From NCBI RefSeq assembly GCF_023278565.1, contig NC_064682.1, positions 1,674,001 to 1,738,000 of the forward strand: DNA of 64,000 nt. The letters are read 5' to 3'. The stretch's first letter is position 1. Each line of letters opens with the position of its first letter. Positions 1 through 12,034 of this stretch are shown piece by piece. The position numbers and the translations under genes were made by a program. The notes under the pieces were generated by a model. That model made no database searches. It had not been told where the DNA came from and was given only the letters and a program-made list of their open reading frames with translations. This DNA comes from Colletotrichum lupini. Lineage: Eukaryota; Ascomycota; Sordariomycetes; Glomerellales; Glomerellaceae.

Positions 1-1202
1 CGCTCTGGGTAGGGGTTTTCGTGCCTTGATCCATCATGATATGGCTGTGTACATCTTATGTGTGGACATACGCCGATTGGTACCTCTCAACTTCACGACT
101 TCATACAATGCCTACCTAGTGTGCCAGTTCTTAGGCTGGCCCCTCCCTTGGGGACGCGAGTCTTGGGTTCCCTTGCCTACACTACCCGCGTCTTGTTGGC
201 GTCGCCGTCGAATCGGATGCTCCCGAGGCCTTGTCGGTGAGTCACTTTGATTGGATCGCGCAACTCTTTTGGAAACGTCAAGAGACGGGACTCGGGAGAG
301 GTTTGTTTGTTTACGTTCCAAAGTGGAAAGACAGCCTGAAAGTCAGTGGGAAAAGCAGGACCCCGCCTTCCCATTCTCGTGCTTGACATTGGGTGACGGG
401 GTCCCGTGACCAGGGATGCAACCACTTAAACGTCCGAGGGGCAGACACGCTTGTTTCCTAAAACACGAACGACGCGGGTTGAGCTGGGGGGCGCATGGGT
501 GCTTTGGGGACAGGGGGAGAGGTCAGAAAGGGAGATACGGTTTAGGAAGAGGAGGAGGAGGATGGCGTTGAGATGTGTTTCCGGCTGCTCATTAACTGTA
601 CCTTATTGCTCTATGGCTCTTGTGCAAGTGGAAGGACGGCAAACTGCGAGGGCACGGGAGAGCGCAGAGCGAACAGAGCAGGAGGGTACGTACTCGCGCA
701 GGTCAATGTTCGGTGTAGGGGCCCCTCTCCAGCCCCTCCCACCCAATCCAGGGCCTGAAATCCGGCCGCTCCCTTGACAGGACTCGATCTGTGATTGGAC
801 GGCGGCCTCGAACCTGGCAAGTGGGGACTTGAGCTCCCCAACCTCTCGATTTCGACTCGTTCGAAAGACGACGCAAGGTGGTTCGGGGTGGGCATTGGGG
901 GGTCCAGGAAGGTGCTGCTGGGGTTCCTGCTGCATTAGAAAAGACGAAGAGAGGAACGGGAAGGCACCGTAACCCCCTCCGCTCCCCTCCCGTTCCCCTT
1001 CCCTCTCGAGGAATTGGATGCTGCTGCTGTTGCTGGTTGAGCTTCTCCATCTACCTGCTGCATCTCTCCCGCTTCTTCTTACCTTGTAACAACCCTCCAC
1101 TGCTGCCACTCTCAATCAGGTCACCTGCTACTTCTTTCTACCCACTTTCCGCCCAAGCCTGACCTATCCCGTCTTGTCCTGTCTCTTGTCTCCTGTTTAA
1201 GA

Positions 1203-1243
<41 letters not shown>

Positions 1244-2011
1244 CCGGTAGAGACAGGCGATCCTGCGAGGCGCTTGGCCTGTCACCGTTACCTTACCTAC
1301 CTTACCTTACCTTAGATCCATACTCAAATTCAACCTTTCTTCATCCATACTCTTACCTCTCTACTCTTATCGCACCCGCGCATATCATTCCCGATCGAGT
1401 TCAGTTTCACATTGGGCTGGCCTACCTTATAACTTACTTGCCCTGATCGGTTACATCAATCCGAGGCACTTCTTACATTCCCCTTGCTCTCAACTCTTTG
1501 CCTTATACATCCCCCTTCCCCCCCTCCTGCATTGCGCTCCCGCCATACGTCAAGTGAGCCAACAAGGTACTTCTCTGCGCCGTACTAGCCGTCGACCTGC
1601 AGAAGAAGTCCATCTCTGTCGCAACACCGAGGCGACCGCGGTGAAGGGTGTGCGCCCAACCTATTCTGACCCTCATGCTTTCCATGCCGTCGCTGGTCAC
1701 CGTCAACAACAACGTTTCCCTGCTGAGCATTACAATCGCTCCAAGCACATACGTAGCAACGCTGACCTTGTCCTTTGTCTTCGTCTACCTATACATCGTT
1801 CAGATCTCGTGGAAACCGACACTGCTACCAAACGTCAGCTATTTTAAGCGCACAAGTCGAACCACCAAAACCGCAGAAGCCGCAGTCGAGGCGCCTTCCC
1901 TCCCACCACCACCCACTTACAAGGCCTTACCCGCACCACCCGCCCCCGAGGCCAGCGGCGCACTCGTCCGTCGCAGCAACCGCCACTCTTCCCAACATTA
2001 CCAGCACGAAT
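1..2011. other. Gene-free 5' region and leader of the first gene
   Basis: No convincing coding region is seen. Open frames here are short, overlap on both strands and follow pyrimidine-rich composition. The part from about 950 is CT-rich, as in fungal leaders. It contains an (AG)17 microsatellite and, at 1288-1314, a run of CCTTA/CCTA units. The 3' part is probably promoter and 5' UTR of the membrane-protein gene starting at 2012. Confidence 0.6.
1207..1240. repeat. (AG)17 microsatellite
   Basis: A perfect dinucleotide tract of 17 AG units, about 770 bp upstream of the first gene's start codon, inside a CT/GA-rich leader. It is likely polymorphic and has no coding role. Confidence 0.95.
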
Positions 2012-3926
2012 ATGATGATGGCTACGAAACATTCGACGACGTTCGATCCTCTCGATCATTTAGACGCCTCCTTGGGCGACTTCGAGCCGACGACCCCGCC
2101 ACCGGGCAGGAGGGGTCCCCAGGGCGTGAACTTGTTCGGGCACCCGTCGCATCACTCGAGCTTCCGGTCAGACGACGCGGAGAGCGACCTGGGCCCGGAC
2201 CCCGAAAACTCAGTCTCCGTCGGTGGTTACAGTCCTCCGGCTTGGCGCCGCCTCGGAAACGGGAGTCGCGACAGCGGCTTCTGGCGGCGGAGTGATGACC
2301 TGCTAGGCGCATTCTCTCCCCAGCTCCACGGACACCACCAAGGCTTTGGCGGATTCAAGTCAAGAGAGTCAAGCCCCGAGTACGATAGCGATGGCGACGA
2401 GGGCGAGTCGGTGCTGCGCAGAGCTATGCGCACAAGGTTGCCGACGGGGAGCATGAGCCCCGATAAGGCCCGGTCGCCCAGCCCCGAGCCCAAGATGGAG
2501 GATAGGACGATCAAGTTGGAGGATATTCCGTGGAAAGAAACAAGCCCTTCAGAGGGAACATTGAATCAAGACAATTGTATGGCCCCGTACCTGAAGCCCA
2601 TTCCTCTTCATCATGTGTGTACGACTGCTTTGGGAGGGTGTCAGGCTGACCTCGCCGATAGATATCAGGTTCGCGTTGCGCGCAGAAGTACAGCAGCGTA
2701 CGGAACCTATCGAAGCCCTAGTTCATTTCTTCCGCTCAAAATGGCGATTCTTGACTCACTCGTGGTCTTCCACGATCCTGTCCATCCTCGTCGCCGTGCT
2801 CGCCATAACGGCGACACGTAACCTCTTCCAGCCCGCTGCGCAACAGCCGGTGCCCGACCTCGTCAAGGTCGCAGGTATCGCGCGGTCTTTTGAACCGCTC
2901 ATTTACTTTTCCGAGAATGGCGCATCCCAGGTCGGCGATCTGCAAGCGACCGGCGTCGCTGTCTGGGACCTCGGCGAGAGCGTGCGCTCCAGCAACATGA
3001 CTTCTGCGCCTATCATTGTCAAGGAGCTGGATGATCTCAGTGAGAGCTTAAAGACTCTGGCTGTTGAGCTGACCAAATTCTTTGCGAACGTTGATGGCGA
3101 CATTGATGGGTAAGTTCCACCATGTGTTCTCACTCATGAAGCATTGCATTCTAAAATCGACTACAGTATTCTTATAGTCATGGACTGGGCGCGCAGAGAA
3201 CTCTCTCAAGTCCAACACCTCCCCTCATCGCCCTTCACTGCCGCCTTTGACAACATCCACAACCTCCTCTCTGAAGCAGGCGTTCTCGAAGACGGCTTCG
3301 GTAGCCCGACTCGCCTTGGATCTCTATCGAGATACATATTTGGCATGTCCAACCCGCAGCGGACGCGCCTCACTCTTCAGCGCACATTCAACGAGTTCCT
3401 CACGGTCCTCGAGGATGCCATCAACTCGGAGCTCCAGCATTCCCTTGCCCTGTTTGCGCTCTTCGAGGCCATCGACCACCAATTCCTCAATCTCGCGCGC
3501 ACAGTTGTCCGTGAGGCATCCGCGCAGGACGACCTGCACGCAGACTCGTTGTCGTCACTCTGGACGCGCATCTTAGGCGCCAACGCCGCCGAGGTGGCCA
3601 AATACGAGCGCAACCGCCTTCTGCTACAGAACGTGAGGGAGAAGACAGTACGGAACAAGAGCATCCTAGTCGAGCACAACGGCAAGCTCATGGCTCTCAA
3701 AGCCAATCTCGAAAACCTGCGACGCAAGCTAGTCAGCCCGCTCGTTAGGTCTGTCAACTCGAGCACCCTGACGCTCGAGGACCAGATCCGCGGGCTGGAG
3801 GACGTCGGCGGCTACCTCGAGGGTGTCCGGACGCGGCAGAAGGGCAAGTTGATGGAGATGCTGTACGGGAGCGTCGGCAATAGTCGGCGGCTCATTGAGG
3901 AGCGGACGTATGGCCGTACAGCATGA
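2012..3926 (+). CDS. Uncharacterised fungal single-pass membrane protein, three exons
   Basis: I do not recognise a named family. Exons 2012-2616, 2669-3109 and 3167-3926 join in frame to give 601 residues. The introns (52 and 57 nt) have GT-AG ends, and the second starts GTAAGT. The open frame extends upstream only to non-ATG codons, so the ATG-ATG-ATG run at 2012 is the first start available. Residues 1-200 are polar, with Ser/Pro-directed stretches such as SRESSPEYDSDGDEGE and SPDKARSPSPEP, and are probably disordered. One hydrophobic segment lies at about 234-255 (STILSILVAVLAITATRNLF). The remaining 345 residues are mostly helical with no catalytic motif seen. This suggests a protein with a disordered cytosolic or nucleoplasmic tail, one anchor and a helical domain. 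No localisation signal is obvious. Exon structure is well supported; function is unknown. Confidence 0.8.
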
Positions 3927-5847
3927 GTTGACGAAACTGGGATTTAGAGAAAAGTCATTTGGGTCCTGGATTCATCGTCTCCTTGTTGGACATTTGCCCT
4001 TGTATACTGCATCATGGCGTATTCGGACACTTAGAGGAAACCCCACCCGGACGGCGTTTCTTGCTGAACTGGGGATAGACTTTTGCCATCGAAGCGAGTG
4101 GAGGAGACAAACGATGTCCCTCGCGCATTTTTACATTGGAGTTGAGGAGGGAGGAATATGGGGGATCGTCTACTGCATGGGTACTTATTCCCGGAGCACG
4201 TACATTAGGGGGTCATAAGGCTGACAGCTGTCAGTTGGCGTACAGTAGCGACTCGCCTTCCCAAAGTATGGGGGCAGCATGTGCTTCACAACCGCCTCGC
4301 ACGGAAGACACGGAGGGAGGAACTTTTTTCGGTGATGGACTTGGATTATGGGCAAGGGCGTTTTCGGGAGTTAGTAACCTGTAGGACCAACCGCATGTAA
4401 AGACTCTGGGAAAGGGCGTCTTTGGGATTTGAAGGTTTTGTTGAAGTGTAGGTAGCGGAAATGCGAATGAACGCGTATACTTCATCAAGATATTCGTGCG
4501 TAGATCATGTCCTATTGTGTAATTTGGGAGGAAGCTTATGATATAAAAGGCGGAGGTATCGGTTGTATGTCTGAGTCGACAACAGGAGCAGTCACATAGT
4601 CTGTCATGATGATGTACTTTCTTGGTATCAGGGGTGTCAGCTATGTTTACTCCTTCATCTTTGAGTATGCTTATACATCTCGAGACTTGTAAAGTCCGAC
4701 CTGTCCAACTGTCGTATCGGGTCGGCTTTGGTAGTGGATTATTGTATAGTGAATACTATAGCAGACAGTGCCGATGAGTATAAGCAGCAGGCTTCAGATG
4801 TTGTCTCATGTCTTCCGTGAGCGAGATTTACCTCTCCAGGTAGAAGGTCAAGATCCTCGCTGCCGCTGCCAGCTCCCGCTTGCCGCAATGGTCGCGAAGA
4901 GGCACACGGCCCAGTCTTACATGACCTTCGTTTCCGACTCCTCCAGGTTGACGAAGGGATTGGTTGTTGTGCCTGGGTGGGTTTTTCACACAGACTAGCT
5001 GGCTGGGCGCGTGTGAGGTGTGTGCTTGAGCCAGGGGATCTGTAGATGACGATGACTGGTAGAGTATATATTTCCTGGCTTCGCCTCTCTTACTGGGTCT
5101 GACGACCAGATCCGTAGTTTTCTCGCGTCCTTTGTTGATGAATATCATGTCAGGGCCCGGAGCAGCTTCGTTGCAGGGAAATTGGATGCTCATTTTATTA
5201 AAAATGCTGTCGCTGGTCTGCGGTTTGTAGTATTAGGTCAATGGACTCGATTCTGCTCATGTGTCTGTTTTATTGTTCTCGTATTGCGGGTTGAATACGG
5301 CGAGGGAAAGGGAAGGGAGCTTGAAACATAGATTGCCGTCCTTGAGGGCTCTGGGAGATGCTGAAATTTGAGAGCTGCTTGCAGTGTGTGTCTGCGGAGT
5401 ATACGTGATATGTCGCAGAGACATCATGTGGCAACCGATTCTAGAAGCTGTAGTAGATGTACACATCAAGACACCACACCCGTTTCAGTCGTTTTTTTAA
5501 ACGCCAATGGGGTTACCACCTCCGTCTGTTCGCTACCTTTCTAGGTAGTTGGGTGTTCTATCCTCTTTATAGCTCGCGGATTTGGAAATCCTGCGAGTGA
5601 ACCCCAAGTCTTTCTCTCTACTTGTTTACGGGCCATATCGTGAAAAACTATAACTTTCTAGCTGATAGTTGGATCATGAGGTGTATAAGCTGTCAGCATT
5701 GGGGGATAGTGAAGGAAGCCGTTGGAAACATTTCTTCGTACATGGTCTAAAGGATATCTTGGAAAAACAGTAAGAACCCCCCCCTTTATCATGTAATCCC
5801 AGAATCGCAGCCCATCTATAACCAAACTCCCCCCATTCCCAATCCCC
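3927..5847. other. Intergenic region between convergent genes
   Basis: This holds the 3' ends of the membrane-protein gene (+) and the cyclodeaminase-like gene (-). It is relatively AT-rich from about 4400. No coding region with a homologue, consistent frame or splice pattern was found. Confidence 0.6.
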
Positions 5848-7410
5848 TCAAAAGCCCTCAATCTGCGTCCCGATCCCCTTTTCTTTGGCAAGCTGAATCA
5901 TGTGCATCCCAACCGACAAATCCATGAGCCCCAGACCGACACTCTTATAAATCACCGTCCCGTCCTTGAGCCACCTCACCAGCGCGTCCTCCTTCTTGCG
6001 CTTGTCTGCCGACCTCTGGCTCGAGCTGCGGCGCAGCATGCTCGGCCCTTTGCTGCTACCACTACCGCTGCTGCCAGACGTCTTTGTCGAGTCTTTGCTG
6101 ATGGACGACCGCGGCTCCGATAAAGACGCGCCGTCGGATCCCGAGAAGGCGGACTTGATGGACGGCGTGCCGGAAAAGTCGAGCTTTTCGAGCTCCGAGG
6201 CCGCGATGCTCGCTGCGTCGCTGTCGGCCGAGGCGGAGGCTGCGTCTTCTTCGTCTTGCATCCGGCGGAGCATAATTAGTTCTCCGAGTCTGTGTAAACA
6301 ATCAGCTTCCTTAGTTCCTAGCACCTCGAGTCCAAAGGGGCAAGCGAACTCACTCAACAAGTTGCGTAGGCTGTAACCCGGCCGAGATGATCTCCCCAGC
6401 CTCCTTCAACGCTCCGTCCAGCGTGTCCACGACAATCACCCCGCCCTCGGGCGCATGCTTGTGAAAATGCCAATGCGGCTTCTCGTGCTTGGTAGCCTGC
6501 AGCAGCAACCCCTCGGGCAGCTCCCTCATCGCGGGCGTGTAACTCCCAATCGCCGCAATCAGCCTCCCCTTCCTCCGTCCCTCGTGGCTCGTCAGCACCT
6601 CGGCCTCGAACAACTCCTCCGTCGACGGCGTACAGCAGTACACCACGTCCGCGTCGCGAATCTGCTCCCTCAGCAACCTCTTGAACTCGCCGTACCCGGG
6701 TGTCAAGATCCCAAACGTCGTCTCGGACCAGCCTTCGCGCTCCTTGATGTGCGGCGGCACGCGGTAGAACTGCTTCATGAAGTCGCGGGCGTCGTCGGAG
6801 AAGCGGCGGTTGATGACGTTGACGTGTCTGATGGTCGTGCCGCGGACCAGGAGGGCGAGGCGGACGTGCCAGTAGGCTTGGAGGCCTGTGCCGAAGACGG
6901 TGATTGTCTTCACGGTGGTGCGGCGGGCGAGGAGGCAGGTTGAGGAGAGGGCGGTGCGGAAGGCGGTTAGGGTCTTTGCGTGGAGGAAGCCGATGGGTTC
7001 GCCGGTGGGGGAGAGGAGGGTTACGGCGCCTGTGGGTTGGATGGAGGGTTTTGAGGGGTCTTGGGATGCTTTGCTGGAGCTGAGGGTTACGACTATGGGG
7101 AGTTTGTTAGTGATTTGAGGATTGTGAGCGGGTGATGGAGGGCGGGGTGGGGAAGGTTGGGAGGCTTACCTTTGCAACCCATGCCTTGGGGACCTACGGA
7201 GGGCATGTACAATGTTGTCGCGCCTGTCTTGAGGTTCTCTGTTGAGACGCGCTCCGGTTGGTGATATGTGCCATCCTCAATGTTGTGCGTGTTGGTCGAG
7301 TACTCGTGGAGAGCGGTCGAGATGACCTTTCTGAATCCGTCAAACTCGTCGGCCGTCAGATCGGCCAGGATCTCTTTGATCTGGTCGTCTGTGAGAACCG
7401 TCAAGACCAT
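5848..7410 (-). CDS. Ornithine cyclodeaminase/mu-crystallin family protein
   Basis: Exons 7410-7170, 7092-6354 and 6289-5848 give 473 residues. Intron ends (GTAAGC...AG, GTGAGT...AG) preserve frame. The family is NAD(P)-dependent: it includes ornithine cyclodeaminase (ornithine to proline plus ammonia), alanine dehydrogenases and ketimine reductases. Seen here are the N-terminal family segment (DDQIKEILADL), the linker TGEPIGFLHAKTLTAFRTAL, the Rossmann loop VFGTGLQAYWHV and the C-terminal IYKSVGLGLMDL. The substrate cannot be assigned; many fungal members are not true ornithine cyclodeaminases. An odd feature is a Ser/Asp/Lys-rich insert of about 92 residues (338-429) just before the conserved C-terminal segment, with possible phosphosites such as RRSSSQRS. 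Start context GCC-ATG-G is good. The gene is divergent from the hypothetical gene at 8489. Confidence 0.9.
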
Positions 7411-8488
7411 GGCGATGCTGTGAGATGTATATGAGAGGAATCTTGTTGTTCAGGCTTATTGTAGGCTGTTTGTAGTGAAATTTCTCGTCTTGCCCCTCAT
7501 CAACTCTCGATGAGATGAGATGAGATGTTACTTGTGGGAGACAGTTTGAACTTGTTCGAAGCGGGGTTCTTCATTCGTGTACTTCGTACACACTTTTGGC
7601 TGACTCGGGCTTATGGGGAGCTAACGCCGTGCTTATATCGGGATCTGGCAAAAACCCCGGGGGACGGGCTTATAAACAGAAAGATTGTCGATTTCTCATC
7701 TACATATTCCACCGGCTCATCCGCGCCAAGAATCTAGCATGGCGGCGCCGTTGGCGTGCCCCTCGATGTGCGAATTCTGTAGTATGATGTAATTGTCGAT
7801 ACTAGGTCTAGGCTCGTCTATATGGTGCTTACTGACACAAGCCGTTCATCTCCACATGTGCGCCTCCGTGGGCTCTGGGCACACGTTTCTCCGTGCTGCT
7901 CGCTCTCGTAACTTTCTGATGTATCATGTTCCCAATGGAGCTATCCTTGAGTGAAAAGAATGGAAAAAGTAAAAGGCTTGGCGACAGATTATACGAGGGA
8001 ATTGGGGCGGGTTGAGCCATCAAATCTTCGCTTGGCACCCGAAAGCGAAGCGGGCTTAGCGGGTTGGCTGGGCCGGCGTTCCGGCGTTCTAGGGTTACGG
8101 TGCACCGGGCTTTCGGCCTCGAATGGAGGGTCAGGCTTCACCGGCCTCGGGTCCGATAGGGACCCTGTCGACTCCGGATGTGCATGAAGTGAGCCGGAGG
8201 TGTCAATGCCACGAGGTCTTGTTTTGACGGGAGGCGGTGGCGGATACGGCCCTTCGGCAGTCTACAAAGATCGGCAAAGAAACAAATCCCCTCCCAAGTT
8301 CGTCCCAAGGGCTGACTGGCTGCCTGATGTCTGCCTGCTTAGCTTGAACGGTGATGTCAGAGGATTACGCCCAAGCGGGCAGGAATGTCAGTCACGTAGG
8401 TGCAAATAAGAACGCACATCCAAGAACAGAATTAATTTGGCAGGAGTAACATTGTGTTCAAAATACCATCCACAGGGTAACAATCAAA
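7411..8488. other. Divergent intergenic region
   Basis: Promoter region shared by the cyclodeaminase-like gene (-) and the 213-residue hypothetical gene (+). It contains a GATGA triplet repeat near 7508-7525 and a GTAC-rich inverted sequence near 7577-7591 (GTGTACTTCGTACAC). No further gene is seen. Confidence 0.6.
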
Positions 8489-9130
8489 ATGTCACGGTGC
8501 TCTTTCGTCTTCGTCACGGCCAAAAACGCCGACATCAAACTCATCAACCGTTTCCTCCTCACCATCCGGGACTGGGAGTACGGCGAAGATGACACCTGGG
8601 ACTGCTTCACCCTCGTCACCTCGAAGACGGAACCCCTCCCGCTAGACGCAGAATCCACAAAGCCACCACTGCAAGAGTTGCCTCCAAATGAATGGGAAGG
8701 CAGCTCCCTCGAAGAAGTCGAAGCCGCGGTTCTCGCGAGGGGCAAAGAAGAGGACTCGGCGTATGGCAAGCAGCAAGGGCCCAACAACTTAAGCCTCTTC
8801 CTCGTGCTCGACGACAAGAGCGTCGAGGACCGGACCGTGATCCTGTGCCAGCGGGCCATTGACTGGGACGCGGAGCCGCTGACGTACCCGGAAGGGTTCA
8901 ACAAGTTCCGGACGCCGTGGACGTCGGCTTACCTGGACTGGTGCAACCTCGACATCTCGAATATCGGATGGTCCGAGATGTGTGACTGGGAGGACGCCGA
9001 CGAGGGAAAGAATGAGAGGGACGGGGTGTGGTGGACGTATGGGAATCACGTTGAGGAGCCTACCTCTGAGGAGAATAGGAAGAAGCGGGATGCTGTGATT
9101 AAGGAGCTGGAGGGGCTTGGGCAAGCGTGA
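8489..9130 (+). CDS. Hypothetical acidic protein, single exon (possibly DUF6924-like)
   Basis: A 213-residue intronless frame with a good start context (AAA-ATG). The protein is acidic and Trp-rich, with no signal peptide or membrane segment. Its core FLVLDDKSVEDRTVILC resembles the strand-rich segment I associate with small fungal DUF6924-type proteins, but this is from memory and tentative. A following segment (DWCNLDISNIGWSEMCDW) is unusually rich in Trp and Asp. No catalytic residues can be named. The coding call rests on length, third-position bias and conserved-looking hydrophobic spacing. Function is unknown. Confidence 0.72.
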   Translation: MSRCSFVFVTAKNADIKLINRFLLTIRDWEYGEDDTWDCFTLVTSKTEPLPLDAESTKPPLQELPPNEWEGSSLEEVEAAVLARGKEEDSAYGKQQGPNNLSLFLVLDDKSVEDRTVILCQRAIDWDAEPLTYPEGFNKFRTPWTSAYLDWCNLDISNIGWSEMCDWEDADEGKNERDGVWWTYGNHVEEPTSEENRKKRDAVIKELEGLGQA

Positions 9131-11245
9131 TGAATAGCTGGACTGGGGAATCATGAGTCGCCATCGTGCTGTTCTCGCTCCTAGCTGTGTGAGCACACGG
9201 TGAGTGTGCAAATGTTTAGGAAGGCAGTCCCATTCTCGAGAGTTCAAAATCAACCAATTCCAGGCACCTGAGTAATGAACGAATCAGGAGCCGGCACTGG
9301 GGATGTGAGCCGCCCCAGCCGGAGCCCGAGGGAGGCTTTGAAAGAGTCCACGTAGGCTCGCCGCTCACGTCGCCCCATCTCTCTGCCACTCCACGACGCG
9401 TGTACGGCGTCCATCGTATTCGCAGAAATTTCATTGCGACTAAGCAGAGAACAATAGCTGCCTGAACAGCTTCAGCTGGTAGAAAGCGCATCAAAAGTGT
9501 ACAAGTAGTGGAGGTGGTGGCATCGGATAAATGGTAGAAGAAACCCATTGTCTGAAGCCCTGAGGGTTCAATACGCTTTGATTACCGTAACTTACAGTCT
9601 GCAAAATCATTAAACTCTCCTCGTATTACCATCAACTATCGCAAAGAAAATACCTCAACCACAAGAATCGAAGTCTAGGCGGTATTAGAAAGCGTCACGA
9701 TAAGTCGAAACAAGAAGTCGACCCAACCCGCCAACGTCGTCTTAAGCAAATCCCCCTTCCCAAATATAACCACCCAACCAAAACCGAACAAAACAAAAAC
9801 GGGGTTGCTACTCAAGAGGTACGGAGCACGGGTGTCGGATGAGCACACAGACAAACCCTTTGGAGTAGTGGCACCCGGTAGATCGGCCGTGCATTTTCAG
9901 GTCCCTCCTCCTCCTGTGCCCCCCGGGCCCGGAAAGTGTCAGGACGTTGTTTCATAAACCTCTTACACTCTATCCCATCTTTTTCTTCTCTCTCTCTCCC
10001 CCTTCTCTCCTGAAGCGACCAGTGACATTTCTTCCTCACTGGTTCCACCACAGGGTCATAGTCTGGCGAGGAGCACCCTTCTCTTTGCGCGCATCAGAAA
10101 GTGAGGAACAACGCTGTTGGCCTGTTTCCGCTGGTCTTCTTTGAGGGTTGAACAGGAACAGCAGCACAGATTCAGAAAACCGGGCACGGGACACTAGAGA
10201 GCACAAGACATACATTTGCTCAAGATACAAGACGAAGAAAAGGGATAATAGCCTCAGTAGCAGCCAAACGCGGTTCTCGAGCCCGACCATCTCGTGTTGC
10301 CTTGTAAACGAGAACCTTATCAAGAGTGGCAGGCCTCATCTTACCGTACATTTAACCGCAAGAAAACAGTATCCCTACGCAAAAAGGCCCCTGCTCTCGC
10401 TTTCAACCACCTCGCAGACAGGGAGAGCAAGATAGGGAAAGGGAAACCAATCACAATACCTGTCCCCCGTCTCGTCCCTGACCGTTGGGAATCTCGAATC
10501 CGTCGAATACTTCTCTTGTCTCAATCCAGCTGTTGAGAACCTGAGCATCTGTTCAAAGAGATAGTGGTACCAAAAAAGACCCCTTCCCGCAGACAAGAAA
10601 CAGAAAGAAGCCTGTTTTCTCCCTCTGCTCGCCCGCGCGCCTGCGACCCCTGGAAACTTGGAAAGTTCGCGCCAAAAGATCTCACGCCCCAAGGTCCCAA
10701 GGAAGCCGCAGCACCACCAACCGGCACACCCAGCCAGGCCCCAACCCACCGCAGCAGCTGTACACCAAATCTGACTGGTCCAAACGGGGGCGCCCCAGGG
10801 ACCTGCCACCTACCAGTAACCACCTACTGCGTACTCCGTACCTACCGCAGCCTGCTGGGCCAAGTCCAAGCCTCAAATTCGGCAAAAGAGGCTACGTACG
10901 ACACTTCCTCTTCTCTTGGCCGCGCCGCCCCGGGGAAAGCTGACAACAACACTTCACTTAACCTCACCTCACCCAACCACTCCACCTTCAAACCTCGAAA
11001 ACCAACAAAACAGCAGTCCAGAAAGCTCGATCCTCACCAGACAACGAGCCAACACCCGCATCAAAAGAGACAGACAATCAACTCACCGATCCTACCACAA
11101 TCCGATCTCCCTTTGCTCCCGTGCCGTCGATCCCATCTCCGTGAGCTGGAATTCGGACCATCTCCACAATAGCTCAGAAAGTCCACGTACGCCAACCTAA
11201 AAAGAAAAACGTTACCACCGCAAACCACATCACACTGCCGCCAAG
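9131..11245. other. Intergenic region and AC-rich leader of TVP18
   Basis: No convincing gene. From about 10560 the plus strand is AC-rich and open in one frame for some 600 nt, but that frame starts with GTG, is low-complexity and ends before the TVP18 ATG, so it is more likely leader. A GTACTCCGTAC unit lies near 10831-10841. Confidence 0.55.
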
Positions 11246-12034
11246 ATGACGCTCAAGGAGGAATTCGCGACCAGAAACTTCAGTATGTTTACCTTCCCAA
11301 TGGCTTTGCGCGGCTGGCGCTGTCTTCCTCATTTGGAACTTGTTGCTAACCTGTCACTACAGGCATTTACGGCCAATGGTAAGAGCTTCCCTGCTCAGCC
11401 CATCATCCCTCGCTCCCTCGCGCAATGTCCCCCCTTCGGTTGCCTGTCCGCGGGGACACGATCCGAGATGAATACTCCCCGCGGCAGGCTGCGATTGCGG
11501 AAAACCTCTCTAGGAGAGCTTGTTTCGGCGCAATACACTTTGGGAGGCATAATGGCTGACTCGAGAATCAATGCAGGCTGGGCGTCTTGTCGATGATCTT
11601 GTGCTTAGCACTGGGCATCGCCAACATCTTCACCATCCATCTCCTTCTCATCATCTTCTGCGCGCTCGCCTTGTAAGACTACCTGCGCTCCCTCCGCTCT
11701 AAGCCGGAGCTCCGTTCTAACGCAAACCTCTAGGGCCTCTGCGCTGGTGATCCTCTTCATTGAGGTCCCTCTGTTGCTCCGAATCTGCCCTACCTCGGCC
11801 ACGTTCGATGGCTTCATCCGCAAGATCTCGACCAACTACATGCGCGCCGGAGCCTATGCCGGCATGGCTGTCATTCAGTTCCTCAGCACCATCATCGTTA
11901 CCAGCAGTCTGATCGCCGCTGGTGTGTTCCTGTCGCTGACGGCCATCTGCTACCTTCTCGCCGCCGTCAAGGGCCAGGCCTTTGTCGGCAGCAAGACGCT
12001 TGGTGGCCAGGGTGTTGCCCAGATGATTGTCTAG
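11246..12034 (+). CDS. TVP18: Golgi apparatus membrane protein Tvp18
   Basis: Four exons, 11246-11282, 11363-11378, 11577-11672 and 11734-12034, encode 149 residues, close to the usual family length. Tvp18 is a small multi-pass protein of late Golgi (Tvp23-containing) vesicles in yeast; its exact role is unclear. The spliced N-terminus reads MTLKEEFATRNFSIYGQWLG, followed by hydrophobic segments at about 20-36 (SMILCLALGIANIFTIH), 40-65, 85-105 and 108-125. Loss of any exon breaks the frame. Exon 2 is only 16 nt, a microexon, encoding most of SIYGQW; intron 2 is 198 nt, long for this window. The family call comes from recognition of the protein's pattern; no search was run. Confidence 0.92.

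Noticed and set aside
1648..2295. 215-codon frame with a hydrophobic N-terminal segment overlapping the first gene
   Set aside because: The hydrophobic part follows T/C-rich leader composition, and the later part overlaps a different frame that continues through two introns with coding character.
10564..11172. 202-codon frame before TVP18
   Set aside because: It begins with GTG, is Pro/Ser/Thr/Lys low-complexity from AC-rich DNA and lies where a leader is expected.
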